Assembly (NCBI GenBank): GCA_016185145.1
Contig: JACPOB010000024.1
Location: 1-64,000 of the forward strand
DNA length: 64,000 bases
Reading direction: 5' to 3'
Origin: Rhodospirillales bacterium
GTDB taxonomy: Bacteria > Pseudomonadota > Alphaproteobacteria > Reyranellales > Reyranellaceae
The position numbers and the translations under genes were made by a program. The notes beneath the pieces were generated by a model. That model saw nothing but the letters and a program-made list of their open reading frames with translations. It did not search any database and was not told where the DNA came from. This document shows positions 44,715-53,679 of this stretch, piece after piece. The stretch's first letter is position 1, and the number at the start of each line of letters is the position of its first letter.

Positions 44715-46063
44715 TGAGCCAGCGTCCCCTGTGGGAGACCGCCTCTCGGAAGCCTGAGAAGATAAAGGAGAGGCTTGCTGATATCGTAGCGTTCGCGCGG
44801 GCCAATTCTCCCTATTATCGTGATCTATACAAGAACCTGCCCGCGAGTATCGAGAACCCGAGTCTGTTGCCCGTAACCGACAAGAAGACGCTCATGGCGA
44901 GCTTCGATGCCTGGGTGACGGATCGCGAGGTGACGATTGAGCGTGTGCGCAAGTTTATCGAAGACCCGAACCTCGTTGGCGAGAAGTTCCTCGGAAGATA
45001 TCTCGTTGCCACGACCGCCGGCACCACGGGTACCCCAGGCATCTTCGTATTGGATGACAATCACATGCGAGGCGGGACATCCGGCCTCCGAGAAGCGTTC
45101 AGAACCTGGCTATCCTTCGGGGATTTTGTAAGGATTGTCGTCCGCGGGGCACGATTTGCGGCCCTGCACGCCACGGGCGGTCATTTCGTTTCGGTCGCAG
45201 GCTTCACTCGGGCGCGGCGCTCCAGCCGAGTTTTGGCGAAACTCACTCGCGATTTCTCCGTGCACGCGCCGATAAAGGAACTCGTCAATGGCCTCAATGA
45301 GTTCCGCCCGGCTGTTGTCCTTAGCTACGCCTCTATCGTCTCTCTGCTCGCCCGCGAGCAGGAACTCGGGCGTCTGCGCATCAAGCCGGTGTTACTGGTG
45401 CTTACGGCCGAGGGACTTGCGGAAGAAGAGTACGGGAGGATCGCTAAGGCGTTCGGCGCAAAGGTCCGCAGCACATGGGGCTCTACCGAGATCGGCGGCC
45501 CGACCTACAGCTGCGCCGAGGGGTGGCTTCACGTCGTCGGAGAATGGATTATCCTCGAACCGGTCGATGCCGATCACCGACCCACCTCGCCGGGCGAGCA
45601 GTCTCACACGGTGTTGGTGACCAATCTCGCCAACAGGGTTCAGCCGATCCTGCGTTACGATCTCGGCGACCGCGTGTTGCAAAGGCCGGATCCTTGTCCT
45701 TGCGGCAATCCTCTTCCGGCCATCCGCATCCAGGGCCGCTCCGCCGAAGTGCTCCGGTTTCCGATCCAAGCCGGCGAGGATGTCTCGATTCCGCCGCTCG
45801 CGTTCGAGATCGACCATGTGCCGGGAGTCGACCTGTCCCAGGTCGTGCAAACCACGCCGACGAATCTGCGCATACGCCTGCGCTTTGCGTCCGGCGCTGA
45901 CCCCAACCAAGTTTGGCAAAAAGTGCACGGCGAATTGAAGCATTTGCTCGCCCGCCACGAACTCCACCAAGTGACGATCGAGCGTGCCGAGGAACCGCCG
46001 GAACAGGGTCGTGGCGGAAAGTTCCGTGCGATCATTCCGCTTCCGAGCGCTCCCCGCACCTGA
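44714..46063 (+). CDS. PaaK/CapK-like adenylate-forming enzyme, copy 2
   Basis: 449 residues, start sharing one base with the stop of copy 1 (TAATG) and preceded by GAGGAACG. Same domain plan: TTAGTTGTPGIFVLDD near 100-115, STWGSTEIGGPTYSC, then RYDLGDRVLQRPDPCPCG and IRIQGRSAEVLRF. The two proteins are similar along their whole length, indicating an old tandem duplication with likely heteromeric or two-substrate function. Both keep the CPCGNPLPAI motif. Substrate unknown. Confidence 0.85.
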   Translation: MSQRPLWETASRKPEKIKERLADIVAFARANSPYYRDLYKNLPASIENPSLLPVTDKKTLMASFDAWVTDREVTIERVRKFIEDPNLVGEKFLGRYLVATTAGTTGTPGIFVLDDNHMRGGTSGLREAFRTWLSFGDFVRIVVRGARFAALHATGGHFVSVAGFTRARRSSRVLAKLTRDFSVHAPIKELVNGLNEFRPAVVLSYASIVSLLAREQELGRLRIKPVLLVLTAEGLAEEEYGRIAKAFGAKVRSTWGSTEIGGPTYSCAEGWLHVVGEWIILEPVDADHRPTSPGEQSHTVLVTNLANRVQPILRYDLGDRVLQRPDPCPCGNPLPAIRIQGRSAEVLRFPIQAGEDVSIPPLAFEIDHVPGVDLSQVVQTTPTNLRIRLRFASGADPNQVWQKVHGELKHLLARHELHQVTIERAEEPPEQGRGGKFRAIIPLPSAPRT

Positions 46064-46085
46064 TGCTGCTTACGGAGAGAATGTC

Positions 46086-46283
46086 ATGCAGGGTAAGGAG
46101 GTCGCGAAGTTTTTCGCCGGCTTCGCAGCTAACCAGGTTCTCACGCATGGAGCTTTCGTGGCTGCGGGCGTTCAGTTCAGTCTGTTTGGGATCACCTATG
46201 ACCAGCGGCTTAATACGATCGCTGTTGTCATTTGGGGGATAATTCTTCTGCTGCTCGCTTACTATGCATGGAGCAAGCGATGA
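46086..46283 (+). CDS. Small membrane protein in the PaaK-like operon
   Basis: 65 residues; ATG 46086 has GGAGAG upstream. Two hydrophobic segments (about 18-33 and 45-60, IAVVIWGIILLLLAYYAW). It follows copy 2 by 22 bases in the same direction, so probably the third gene of that operon. No family recognised; it could anchor the soluble ligases at the membrane, which is speculation. Confidence 0.6.
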   Translation: MQGKEVAKFFAGFAANQVLTHGAFVAAGVQFSLFGITYDQRLNTIAVVIWGIILLLLAYYAWSKR

Positions 46284-46441
46284 CGTTCGGAGGCAAAGGA
46301 TTCCTTTCGGCGCTCCAAGGCCGGGACGAGGCTTCGATGCTAATCCCTACCCAGGAAGGGTGCCGCAGTCGGCAGTCTTGCCGACGTTGGCATAACTGCC
46401 GCGATCCAATTTAGCATCTGCCTGCCTGGGCCGGCGCCAGC

Positions 46442-46612
46442 TTGTTCATCGTCATCTGGATCATGATCGGCGTTGGCATGGACTCTTATGGCAGACGACA
46501 TTCGGCGACGGACATTCGCGGATCGACTCTGGCAGCATTCGCGCTGGCCATCGCCGCGCTGGTGATTCGTATTGCAGTGACGCAGCGGTCTGATGCGCCA
46601 TTGATCCTGTAG
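46442..46612 (+). CDS. Possible small membrane protein ORF
   Basis: 56 codons from TTG 46442 (or ATG 46463) to a TAG that lies inside operator 5. The product would have two hydrophobic stretches (FIVIWIMIGVGM and LAAFALAIAALVIRIAV) around a charged GRRHSATDIRG loop, coherent enough to be real or the tail of a lost gene. No ribosome-binding site is evident. Confidence 0.3.
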   Translation: MFIVIWIMIGVGMDSYGRRHSATDIRGSTLAAFALAIAALVIRIAVTQRSDAPLIL

Positions 46613-46631
46613 TAACTACAGAATATATCAT
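46601..46631 (+). promoter_or_regulatory. MerR-type promoter/operator 5 (before the four-domain P1B-ATPase)
   Basis: TTGATC, then CCTGTAG-TAA-CTACAGA within a 19-base spacer, then TATCAT. This is the most canonical of the set: 6-bp perfect CTGTAG/CTACAG arms and a 5/6 match to TATAAT. The ATPase gene begins 60 bases on. Confidence 0.8.
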
Positions 46632-46690
46632 AAGACATGGAATGACCGAGACCGGAAACCGGTCCCTGCGCCCGTACGAAGGAGAGGAGA

Positions 46691-49600
46691 ATGAGCGCTG
46701 ATGTCGCCACAATGGAGCCTCCCGGCTCGCTGCGCTTCAAGGTAGACGGTCTCGATTGCCAGAACGAGGTCCGCGCGCTTCGCGCGGCGGTCGGCCCCGT
46801 CGTCGGGGGTGAGGAGAAGTTGTCCTTCGATACGCGGGCCGGAGTGATGGACGTGAGTTCCGCCGGTAGCTCGATGATCGATGTCATCCAGCGCGCGGTA
46901 GCGACGACCGGCATGCAGGCGCATTTCCTCGCAAGTCCTGCGCGGCACTCCGCGCCGGCACTTCTGTTTCGGGTCGACGGCCTCGATTGCAAGAACGAGG
47001 TGGCCGTGCTCGAGCGCGAGGTAGGTCCGTTGGTCGGCAGCGCAGCCTGGTTATCATTCGACACGGCGAAGGGGCTGATGACGGTCGCGCCGCAACTGCA
47101 GGCGACTATCGAGGACATCGTGGGCCGCGTCGCCGCCACCGGCATGCGCGCCTCTCCCGTACAACACGATGCGGCCGAGGCGCTGCTCTTCCGCGTCGAC
47201 GGGCTCGATTGCAAGAACGAGGTGGCGGCGCTCACCCAGGAATTGGTCCCGCTGGTCGGCGACGGCAGGCTGGCCTTCGATACCAGGCAAGGCCTGATGA
47301 CGGTAGCTCCACAGGACCGCGCGGCGCCCGATGTGATCGAGGCGGCGGTGGCTCGAACCGGCATGCGGGCCGAGCTCTGGGCGCCGCCGCTTCAGCCGGC
47401 TTCGCCGCAAGAAAAAGCCACGGCGTGCTGCGGTGCAGATGCGCGGGAGGCTCTCAGCCCGCCGATCCCGACCCACCTGCCCGGTCAGGTCGTGTTTCGC
47501 ATTCATGGCATGGATTGCGCCGACGAGATCGCCGCATTGAAGCGCGAGGTCGGTCCGCTGGTCGGCGAAGACAAGCTCGCCTTCGACCTGCTCAACGGCC
47601 GCATGTCGATCGACGTGACACCAGATGCTGCGCTTGAGGCGCGGATCGAAAAGGCGGTGATCCGAGCCGGGCTGCGCGCCGAGCCGTGGACCGAAGGATC
47701 TACCAGCGAGGGCACGCAGTCAGAAGAGCGCCGCAAGCGGCTGCAATCGTTGCTGACGACTGCAAGCGGCGTGTTCGCGGCGCTGGGTTTTGCGGTCCAC
47801 GCCTGGCTTGGCGGCGGTGTCATCGCCGCCTTCGAGGCCGGCGAGCACGCGTTGGGCTCGACGCCCTGGCAGAGCATGGTTCTCTATTCGCTCGGAGTGC
47901 TCTGTGCCGTGCGCTATGTCGCGCCCAAGGCGTGGATTGCAGCCAAGCGGCTTCGCCCGGACATGAACCTGCTGATGACGATTGCGGTGGCGGGCGCCAT
48001 CGGCATCGGCGCCTGGTTCGAGGCGGCGACCGTCTCGTTCTTCTTTGCGTTGGCGCTGGCACTCGAGACCTGGAGTCTCGGTCGTGCGCGGCGAGCGGTT
48101 GCGGCCCTCATGGAGCTCGCGCCGCCGACGGCGCGCCTCAAGATGGACGACGGCTCGGAACGCGACGTTCCGGCGGCCGAGGTCAAGGTCGGCGCACGCA
48201 TCGTCGTTCGGCCAGGAGACAAGGTGCCGCTGGATGGCCGCGTTGTCGCCGGTGAGAGCGAACTCAATCAAGCGCCGATCACGGGCGAAAGTGTTCCCGT
48301 CGCCAAGGCACTGGGTGACGAGGTCTTTGCGGGAACCATCAACGGCGAGGGCGCAATCGATGTCGTCACGACCAAGACGGCAAGCGACACGACGCTCGCC
48401 CAGATCATCCGCATGGTCGGCTCAGCGCAGAGCCGGCGCGCACCCAGTGAGCAATGGGTGGAGAAGTTTGCGCGCGTCTACACGCCGGTCGTGATGGTGC
48501 TGGCGGTTGCCATCTTCCTCGTTCCGCCGCTGCTTCTGGGCGGCCTCTGGGAAGACTGGTTCTACCGGGCTCTCGTGCTCCTGGTGATCGCATGCCCCTG
48601 CGCCCTCGTGATCTCGACGCCCGTGACAATCGTGGCGGCGCTCGCCGGCGCGGCGAAACAGGGCGTGCTGGTGAAGGGCGGGGTGCATCTCGAGACCCCG
48701 GCGCATCTCAAGGTGGTTGCCATGGACAAGACGGGCACGCTTACCGAGGGGCGCCCACAGGTCGTCGAGGTCGTGCCGCTTGGTGGCCGCAGCGAAATCG
48801 AGATCCTCGGCGTAGCAGCGGCCCTGGAAGTGCGCAGCGCACATCCGATCGCTCACGCCATCCTAGCCAAAGCTGCCGAACTGAAGGCTGCCTGGGAGCC
48901 CGCCGAGGCGGTCCAGGCCGTCACTGGCCGAGGCGTCGTCGGCCGCGTGGATGGCAACGAGATGTGGCTCGGCTCACGCCGCTACATCGAGGAGCGGCGC
49001 ATCGGGTCGGCCGAGGTTCTGCAGCGGGCCGATGCACTATCGAGCGCCGGCCGTACGATCGTCGCAGTCGGCGATCACCGGGAAGTCTGGGGCCTCGTCG
49101 CCGTTGCTGATGCCGTCAGGCCGGAAGCGAAGGACATAGTCGCGGCGCTGCACAGCGCCGGCATCAAGCAGGTCGTGATGCTCACGGGTGACAACCGGGC
49201 GACGGCGGAGGCGATAGCGCAGCAAACCGGCATAGACGAGGTGCGGGCGGAGCTGTTGCCTGGCGACAAGGTGGCGGCCGTCGAAGATCTGGTGCGCCGC
49301 CACGGGTCGGTCGCGATGGTCGGCGACGGTGTCAACGACGCACCTGCGATGGGCCGCGCCAATCTCGGCATCGCCATGGGCGCAATGGGCAGCGACGCCG
49401 CCATAGAAACCGCCGATGTGGCGCTTATGTCCGATGACCTGTCAAAGCTCCCTTGGCTGGTCCGCCACTCACGCGCCACGCTAGGCGTCATCCGGCAGAA
49501 CGTCGCTTTCTCTATCGCCGTGAAGCTCCTGTTCACGGCGCTGACGGTGATCGGCCTTGCGTCGCTCTGGGGCGCCATAGCGGCCGACGTCGGGGCGTCA

Positions 49601-49735
49601 CTGCTGGTCGTCCTGAATGGCCTTCGCCTCCTCGATCGCGGTCAGAGCGCTCAACGCGGAGGTCCCTCCGGGGGCCTTGGAGCTGCGATGCCTCAGCATC
49701 GCGCTTCGACCATGACCGAGGCGGCCCGGGCGTAG
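46691..49735 (+). CDS. P1B-ATPase with four tandem N-terminal metal-binding-like domains
   Basis: 1014 residues, far longer than the ~700-800 of ZntA/CadA. A strong GAAGGAGAGGAG precedes ATG 46691. Four ~70-residue repeats occupy 1-330: VDGLDCQNEV (~16), VDGLDCKNEV (~94), VDGLDCKNEV (~174) and IHGMDCADEI (~273). Each keeps one Cys followed by an acidic residue (DCxxE) instead of CxxC. A Cys-pair linker (TACCGAD) lies between repeats 3 and 4. The pump core has [18 protein letters not shown] and GDGVNDAPAM. Predicted exporter of Zn/Cd/Pb (perhaps Hg) under operator 5; the repeat expansion is unusual. Confidence 0.92.
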   Translation: MSADVATMEPPGSLRFKVDGLDCQNEVRALRAAVGPVVGGEEKLSFDTRAGVMDVSSAGSSMIDVIQRAVATTGMQAHFLASPARHSAPALLFRVDGLDCKNEVAVLEREVGPLVGSAAWLSFDTAKGLMTVAPQLQATIEDIVGRVAATGMRASPVQHDAAEALLFRVDGLDCKNEVAALTQELVPLVGDGRLAFDTRQGLMTVAPQDRAAPDVIEAAVARTGMRAELWAPPLQPASPQEKATACCGADAREALSPPIPTHLPGQVVFRIHGMDCADEIAALKREVGPLVGEDKLAFDLLNGRMSIDVTPDAALEARIEKAVIRAGLRAEPWTEGSTSEGTQSEERRKRLQSLLTTASGVFAALGFAVHAWLGGGVIAAFEAGEHALGSTPWQSMVLYSLGVLCAVRYVAPKAWIAAKRLRPDMNLLMTIAVAGAIGIGAWFEAATVSFFFALALALETWSLGRARRAVAALMELAPPTARLKMDDGSERDVPAAEVKVGARIVVRPGDKVPLDGRVVAGESELNQAPITGESVPVAKALGDEVFAGTINGEGAIDVVTTKTASDTTLAQIIRMVGSAQSRRAPSEQWVEKFARVYTPVVMVLAVAIFLVPPLLLGGLWEDWFYRALVLLVIACPCALVISTPVTIVAALAGAAKQGVLVKGGVHLETPAHLKVVAMDKTGTLTEGRPQVVEVVPLGGRSEIEILGVAAALEVRSAHPIAHAILAKAAELKAAWEPAEAVQAVTGRGVVGRVDGNEMWLGSRRYIEERRIGSAEVLQRADALSSAGRTIVAVGDHREVWGLVAVADAVRPEAKDIVAALHSAGIKQVVMLTGDNRATAEAIAQQTGIDEVRAELLPGDKVAAVEDLVRRHGSVAMVGDGVNDAPAMGRANLGIAMGAMGSDAAIETADVALMSDDLSKLPWLVRHSRATLGVIRQNVAFSIAVKLLFTALTVIGLASLWGAIAADVGASLLVVLNGLRLLDRGQSAQRGGPSGGLGAAMPQHRASTMTEAARA

Positions 49736-49753
49736 CTCGAAGCCACTGCTGGC

Positions 49754-50344
49754 GTGATCGCGACCCGGCAAACGCGCCGGGCCGGCATAGAACGGCAAAG
49801 ATCCAAGGACCGATTGATCGTGGCGTACCCGATTTTGCTTCGACGCGCGACGTTGGCGGGCGGTGCGCTCGCCTTTGCTCTTGCCGTCGATTTCGCGACG
49901 AAATGGATGATCCTGAACCTTGTGATGCTGCCGCCACGAACCATCGAGGTTACGCCGTTTTTCAATCTCGTGCTCGGCTTCAACACCGGCGTCAGCTTTG
50001 GGATGTTCCGCGAGGTTTTCCTCGATCGTCCGCTACTGCTCGCCGCGATCAAGCTGGCAATAGTGGCCGGGCTGCTCTTTTGGGCCGCGCGAACGCCAAA
50101 GCCGCTGGAAACAATCAGTCTTGGCCTCATCGCAGGCGGTGCCTTGGGCAATGTGCTGGACCGGATGCGTCAAGGCGCGGTGATCGATTTTCTCGATTTC
50201 CACGTCGGCCGCTGGCACTGGCCAGCCTTCAACATGGCCGACACGATGATCGTGATCGGCGTCGTCCTGCTGATCGCAGGCTCCTATCGGCCCGGGAGGT
50301 CGATGAGGCCTAGTCAACAGCCGCGGAGTGGCGCGGGAGATTGA
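49754..50344 (+). CDS. lspA: Signal peptidase II (LspA-like)
   Basis: 196 residues from GTG 49754, 18 bases after the ATPase. Four membrane helices and the two catalytic aspartates are present: GNVLDRMRQGAVIDFLDF and FNMADTMIVIG. LspA cleaves prolipoproteins. Extra lspA copies next to Pb/Zn P1B-ATPases are known from pbr-type lead-resistance operons, so this suggests a Pb-type resistance module. No lipoprotein substrate or PbrB-like phosphatase is adjacent. Confidence 0.88.
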   Translation: MIATRQTRRAGIERQRSKDRLIVAYPILLRRATLAGGALAFALAVDFATKWMILNLVMLPPRTIEVTPFFNLVLGFNTGVSFGMFREVFLDRPLLLAAIKLAIVAGLLFWAARTPKPLETISLGLIAGGALGNVLDRMRQGAVIDFLDFHVGRWHWPAFNMADTMIVIGVVLLIAGSYRPGRSMRPSQQPRSGAGD

Positions 50345-50389
50345 CGATGGTGTGCATCGGCGCCGCCATCCCGCGAATTAGGACAGCAC

Positions 50390-51010
50390 ATGGACCCGAA
50401 ACGAGACCGGGAAGAAGACGAAATCCAGCTGGACGCGCGTGACGCCGCCCAACGCAAGACCTTGCTGCGGGTGCTTGGCATCAACGTCGGTCAAGTGATC
50501 GTCGCCGGGGTCGTTGGCATTGTTGGGGACTCGACAGGTCTCCTGGGCGCCGCCCTGGACAATCTGGGGGACGCGTTTGTCTACGCCGTCAGCCTCTACG
50601 CCGTCGGGCGCACGGATGTTGCCAAGGTGCTTGTCGCACGCTTGTCCGGCATCCTTTTGACCGCCTTGGCTATGATGCTGCTCGTGGAGGTTGTTCGACG
50701 CTTTATCGCAGGGGCTGAACCAGTCGGTTTGGCCATGATCGTCACGGCGGCCGCGAACGCTGCGACCAACCTGGTTTGCCTGCGGCTGCTGTACGCGCAT
50801 CGCCTGCAGGGCGTGCACCTCAAAGCATCCTGGATCTTCACGACCAACGACATGCTGGCCAATACCGGCATCGTCGTATCGGGCGCTGCAGTCATGTTTT
50901 TCGGATCTCCGCTTCCTGACTTGATGATCGGGCTGGCGGTTGTCGGGATCGTGCTCAAGGGTGGCTGGGATATCCTAAAGGAGGCACGCGAGGGACAGCA
51001 CAAGCAGTAA
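50390..51010 (+). CDS. CDF-family cation transporter lacking the C-terminal domain, copy 1
   Basis: 206 residues; five to six membrane segments. The paired metal-site helices of cation diffusion facilitators are recognisable: LLGAALDNLGDAFVYAVSL (normally DxxxD with ADSxHM) and TTNDMLANTGIVVSGAAV. Both Asp sets are kept, the first as DNLGD. The usual cytoplasmic C-terminal dimer domain of ~90 residues is absent. Likely exports a divalent cation, probably in the same operon as the ATPase and lspA (46-base gap). Confidence 0.8.
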   Translation: MDPKRDREEDEIQLDARDAAQRKTLLRVLGINVGQVIVAGVVGIVGDSTGLLGAALDNLGDAFVYAVSLYAVGRTDVAKVLVARLSGILLTALAMMLLVEVVRRFIAGAEPVGLAMIVTAAANAATNLVCLRLLYAHRLQGVHLKASWIFTTNDMLANTGIVVSGAAVMFFGSPLPDLMIGLAVVGIVLKGGWDILKEAREGQHKQ

Positions 51011-51176
51011 ACTCCGAGGCAGCCTGTCGACGAAGCACGTTAAGCAGTGGTCGGAGCCCGCGTGTTGAATGACGGTCAGTATCTGACGAACCGTTCGACG
51101 TTACCGATGTCTGGAAGCAGGCCGGAAGCAGACGTGGCGGGATAATGAACTTTAGTGGGTTTTGACCTATTTAGAA

Positions 51177-51202
51177 GGGCCGGCCCCCGAAGGGGCCGGC
51201 CC
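51177..51202 (-). terminator. Strong hairpin with UUCG loop
   Basis: An 11-bp perfect stem GGGCCGGCCCC with loop TTCG on the minus strand (CGAA on the plus), just after the stop at 51209. The following T-run is weak (TTCTAAAT). It most likely ends the leftward small gene, and may also stop rightward transcription from the CDF gene. Confidence 0.75.
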
Positions 51203-51208
51203 TGGCAA

Positions 51209-51454
51209 CTACTCCTCGGCGCTGTCACGGGGCTCGTTGATCCGCATGACGATCTTCTGCCCCTGGTTCGGGAGGAGCTGCAGCATGACATTGAAGCCCT
51301 TGCCGTCCTGATGTTCCCAGGCTGCGCCGATGTCGTGCCAGAAGGCTTTCTGGCCTTCGGGTGCATCGCTGACCGCGAAGACGCGGTGGGTCGGGCGGCT
51401 GCCGGTGCTGGCCTGCTCGTTGGACTTGCGGTTGGTCGTCGGCTGCTTGCTCAT
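51209..51454 (-). CDS. Small alphaproteobacterial hypothetical protein
   Basis: 81 residues, hydrophilic, no membrane segment. The middle (THRVFAVSDAPEGQKAFW, then IGAAWEHQDGKGFNV) matches a widespread small-protein pattern in alphaproteobacteria, often on plasmids, reminiscent of DUF736-type folds. Function unknown. It is isolated from neighbours and followed by a strong terminator. Confidence 0.7.
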   Translation of the reverse strand: MSKQPTTNRKSNEQASTGSRPTHRVFAVSDAPEGQKAFWHDIGAAWEHQDGKGFNVMLQLLPNQGQKIVMRINEPRDSAEE

Positions 51455-52145
51455 GATCTTCTCCTGAGATTATTCGAGAGCGGAATGCCCTCGATGCGAA
51501 CCGGCCACGACGGCGGGTCCTGGCCGGACAAGGGAAAGGCGGGGAGGGGGATCACCCATCTGCACAAGCCGCCGATGGGCGGCGCGGAAGACCAGGCCGC
51601 GGCCCTGGGGCGCCCGCGGGGCTTGGCGTCGACGGCGGTACCAGGGGGACGTGCCGTCAACGTCGCTCCACGGTCGCGGTCGCAGGCTCGCAGCAACGCG
51701 AGAGCTGGGGACACCTCGTCTTTGCGAAGCGAACCCTTGTCAGGGCGGGTGCTGGCGTAGGTTCCAGCAATCGAAGGCAACACCACTCGCTGATATCTCG
51801 GGGAGCATGAGCAACCGCGGCTCAGACGATGCCAAGCGGGCCAAATGACGAGGCCTCTGTGCCAGCACTGCAGGCGCCGAACGCGCTGCTCAATCGCAGC
51901 GATGCAAGTACCGCAGGCTGAAGGCTCGTACCTGGCACTGAGCGTAGCGTGGGAGCATGGCCAGACGGAAGGGCGAAGATACGTCAGGTGCCAGGCGACG
52001 ACGGATGCCGTGGGTCGCGAAGATCAAGCGCGAAGACCCATTCAGGCCCGAGACAGCAACGAAGTGCACGCCCAGTGCAAGCGGATTGCCGCGGCGGCCG
52101 AGCACTTCTCGGCTGCGGGTTGACACGAGGATTCTAGCTACTGCG
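51455..52145. other. Spacer without a supported gene
   Basis: About 690 bases. Several open frames exist on both strands but none has a ribosome-binding site, family resemblance or plausible composition; the stretch is likely recombinational debris between the CDF copies. Confidence 0.5.
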
Positions 52146-52333
52146 TCATTTCTCAGCGCTCGGCATCATCGTCACCGTGGCGGTTAATCCCGCTACCAGG
52201 AGCACATCCGGCGGGACCTTGCCCAGGGCAATGCGCACCGGCACGCGCTGGGCAGTCGCACCCAGGTGAAGTTGGGGTTGATATTGGCCAGCAGCCCGAC
52301 CGCGTCCTCGGGCGGCGGGCCGATCGTCAACCA
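52146..52333 (-). pseudogene. Remnant of an HlyD/EmrA-like membrane fusion protein
   Basis: In one minus-strand frame residues GLLANINPNFTWVRL appear; the adjacent frame continues AQRVPVRIALGKVPPDVLL and VAGLTATVTM to the stop at 52146. Joined, they match the C-terminal end of HlyD-type efflux adaptors (NFTWVRLAQRVPVRI). A frameshift near 52253 and loss of everything upstream make this a relic. Confidence 0.65.
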
Positions 52334-52584
52334 CGGCACGATCGAAGCGGCGGCGGATCCTCGAGCGCCAGCGTTTCGACTCTGTCGTCCAATCATCTGT
52401 TCCGATGCCTGCACCACTGACAAAGGCGCTGGTCTGGTTACGCTGAAAGGGATCGAAACTCGCTGCGGCCATGGTAGTACCTCGCTATTCCCAACGGAGT
52501 ATGACGGTCCCGTTTTGGCCGCGGCGAGCGATCTGCGCTAGCGCTCTCGTGGACGAGGTTGGAGAATGTGGGGAACGTGACGTC

Positions 52585-53184
52585 ATGCCGGATGCCGCTG
52601 CATTGAATGCGCCGCTTCGCCGCGCAGTAGCTCTCGTCGCCCTGCTGAACCTCGGCTATTTCGGAGTGGAGTTCGCTGTCGCTTCGGCGATCGGCTCTGT
52701 ATCGCTGTTCGCCGACAGCGTCGACTTCCTCGAAGATGCCTCCGTCAACCTCCTGATCCTTGTTGGGTTGGGCTGGGCGCCGCGCTCCCGGGCAAGGCTG
52801 GGTATGGCGCTGGCCGCCCTGCTGTTCGTTCCGGCCCTGGCTACGCTTTGGACTGCCTGGGAAAAGCTGCTTGCGCCGGCACCTCCTCATCCCTTGCCTT
52901 TGTCGCTCACAGGACTTGGCGCCCTCGCGGTAAACCTATCGTGCGCCTTCCTGCTCGCGCGCTATCGTCACCATGCAGGCAGCCTGAGCAGGGCGGCATT
53001 TCTTTCCGCCCGTAACGATGCGATCGCCAACATAGCGATCATCGCCACTGGCATGGTGACGGCCTTCCTTTGGCAGTCGGCCTGGCCAGACCTCATTGTC
53101 GGCTTGGGCATCGCGGCGATGAATGCCGATGCCGCGCGCGAAGTATGGTCCGCGGCGCGACAAGAGCACCGAGCAGCGCCATAG
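52585..53184 (+). CDS. CDF-family cation transporter lacking the C-terminal domain, copy 2
   Basis: 199 residues from ATG 52585; earlier in-frame codons are not family-like. Six membrane segments. Metal-site motifs: SVSLFADSVDFLEDASVNLL (ADSxDxxxD) in helix 2 and FLSARNDAIANIAIIATGMV (NDxxxN) in helix 5. Like copy 1 it lacks the cytoplasmic C-terminal domain. The two are only distantly alike. Probable divalent cation exporter. Confidence 0.82.
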   Translation: MPDAAALNAPLRRAVALVALLNLGYFGVEFAVASAIGSVSLFADSVDFLEDASVNLLILVGLGWAPRSRARLGMALAALLFVPALATLWTAWEKLLAPAPPHPLPLSLTGLGALAVNLSCAFLLARYRHHAGSLSRAAFLSARNDAIANIAIIATGMVTAFLWQSAWPDLIVGLGIAAMNADAAREVWSAARQEHRAAP

Positions 53185-53333
53185 TTGGCGATGGCAGGGC
53201 GGAACAAGATCGCAATTGACGTTGTGGCTCCGGCAGATTCGCACCCCGATGAAATTGGCCACGCTAACGAAGTTCTCCTCCACCTGGCGCGCCTGATCGG
53301 CCGCCGTTTGCTCGTGAGGACTTCGAGAGTGAC

Positions 53334-53663
53334 CTACGTCGAACGCGGGCCGAAAAGAATGATGGCCGCCCCGACGAGAACCACGGTGGCGCCAACAATG
53401 TCCCAGCGATCGGGCCGTGCTCCCTCGAGGAACCACAGCCAGGCGATAGAGGCCGCTACGTAGATGCCGCCGTAGGCGGCATACGCACGACCAGCATAGA
53501 CAGAGTCGATCAGGGTCAGCAGCCAGGCGAACGCGACCAGACTGCCGATGCCCGGCAAAACCCAGACTGGCGACTTGCCGCTTCGCAGCCAAACCCAGAA
53601 AGCAAAGCAGCCAGCAATTTCTGCGAGTGCTGCGCCCGCATAGATCAGGAGAGCTTTGGCCAT
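53334..53663 (-). CDS. ynfA: YnfA-family small membrane protein
   Basis: 109 residues with four membrane helices; [39 protein letters not shown] and [15 protein letters not shown] match the UPF0060/YnfA family, which is related to small multidrug-resistance exporters. It starts 16 bases after the end of a merR gene on the same strand, so the two form an operon. YnfA copies are often found in mercury and other metal-resistance islands; the substrate is not known. Confidence 0.88.
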   Translation of the reverse strand: MAKALLIYAGAALAEIAGCFAFWVWLRSGKSPVWVLPGIGSLVAFAWLLTLIDSVYAGRAYAAYGGIYVAASIAWLWFLEGARPDRWDIVGATVVLVGAAIILFGPRST

Positions 53664-53679
53664 GCCATCAGTCCAGCAG

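Noticed and set aside
51451-51786. Minus-strand 111-codon frame upstream of the small hypothetical gene
   Set aside because: No recognisable domain or start signal, and low-complexity composition.
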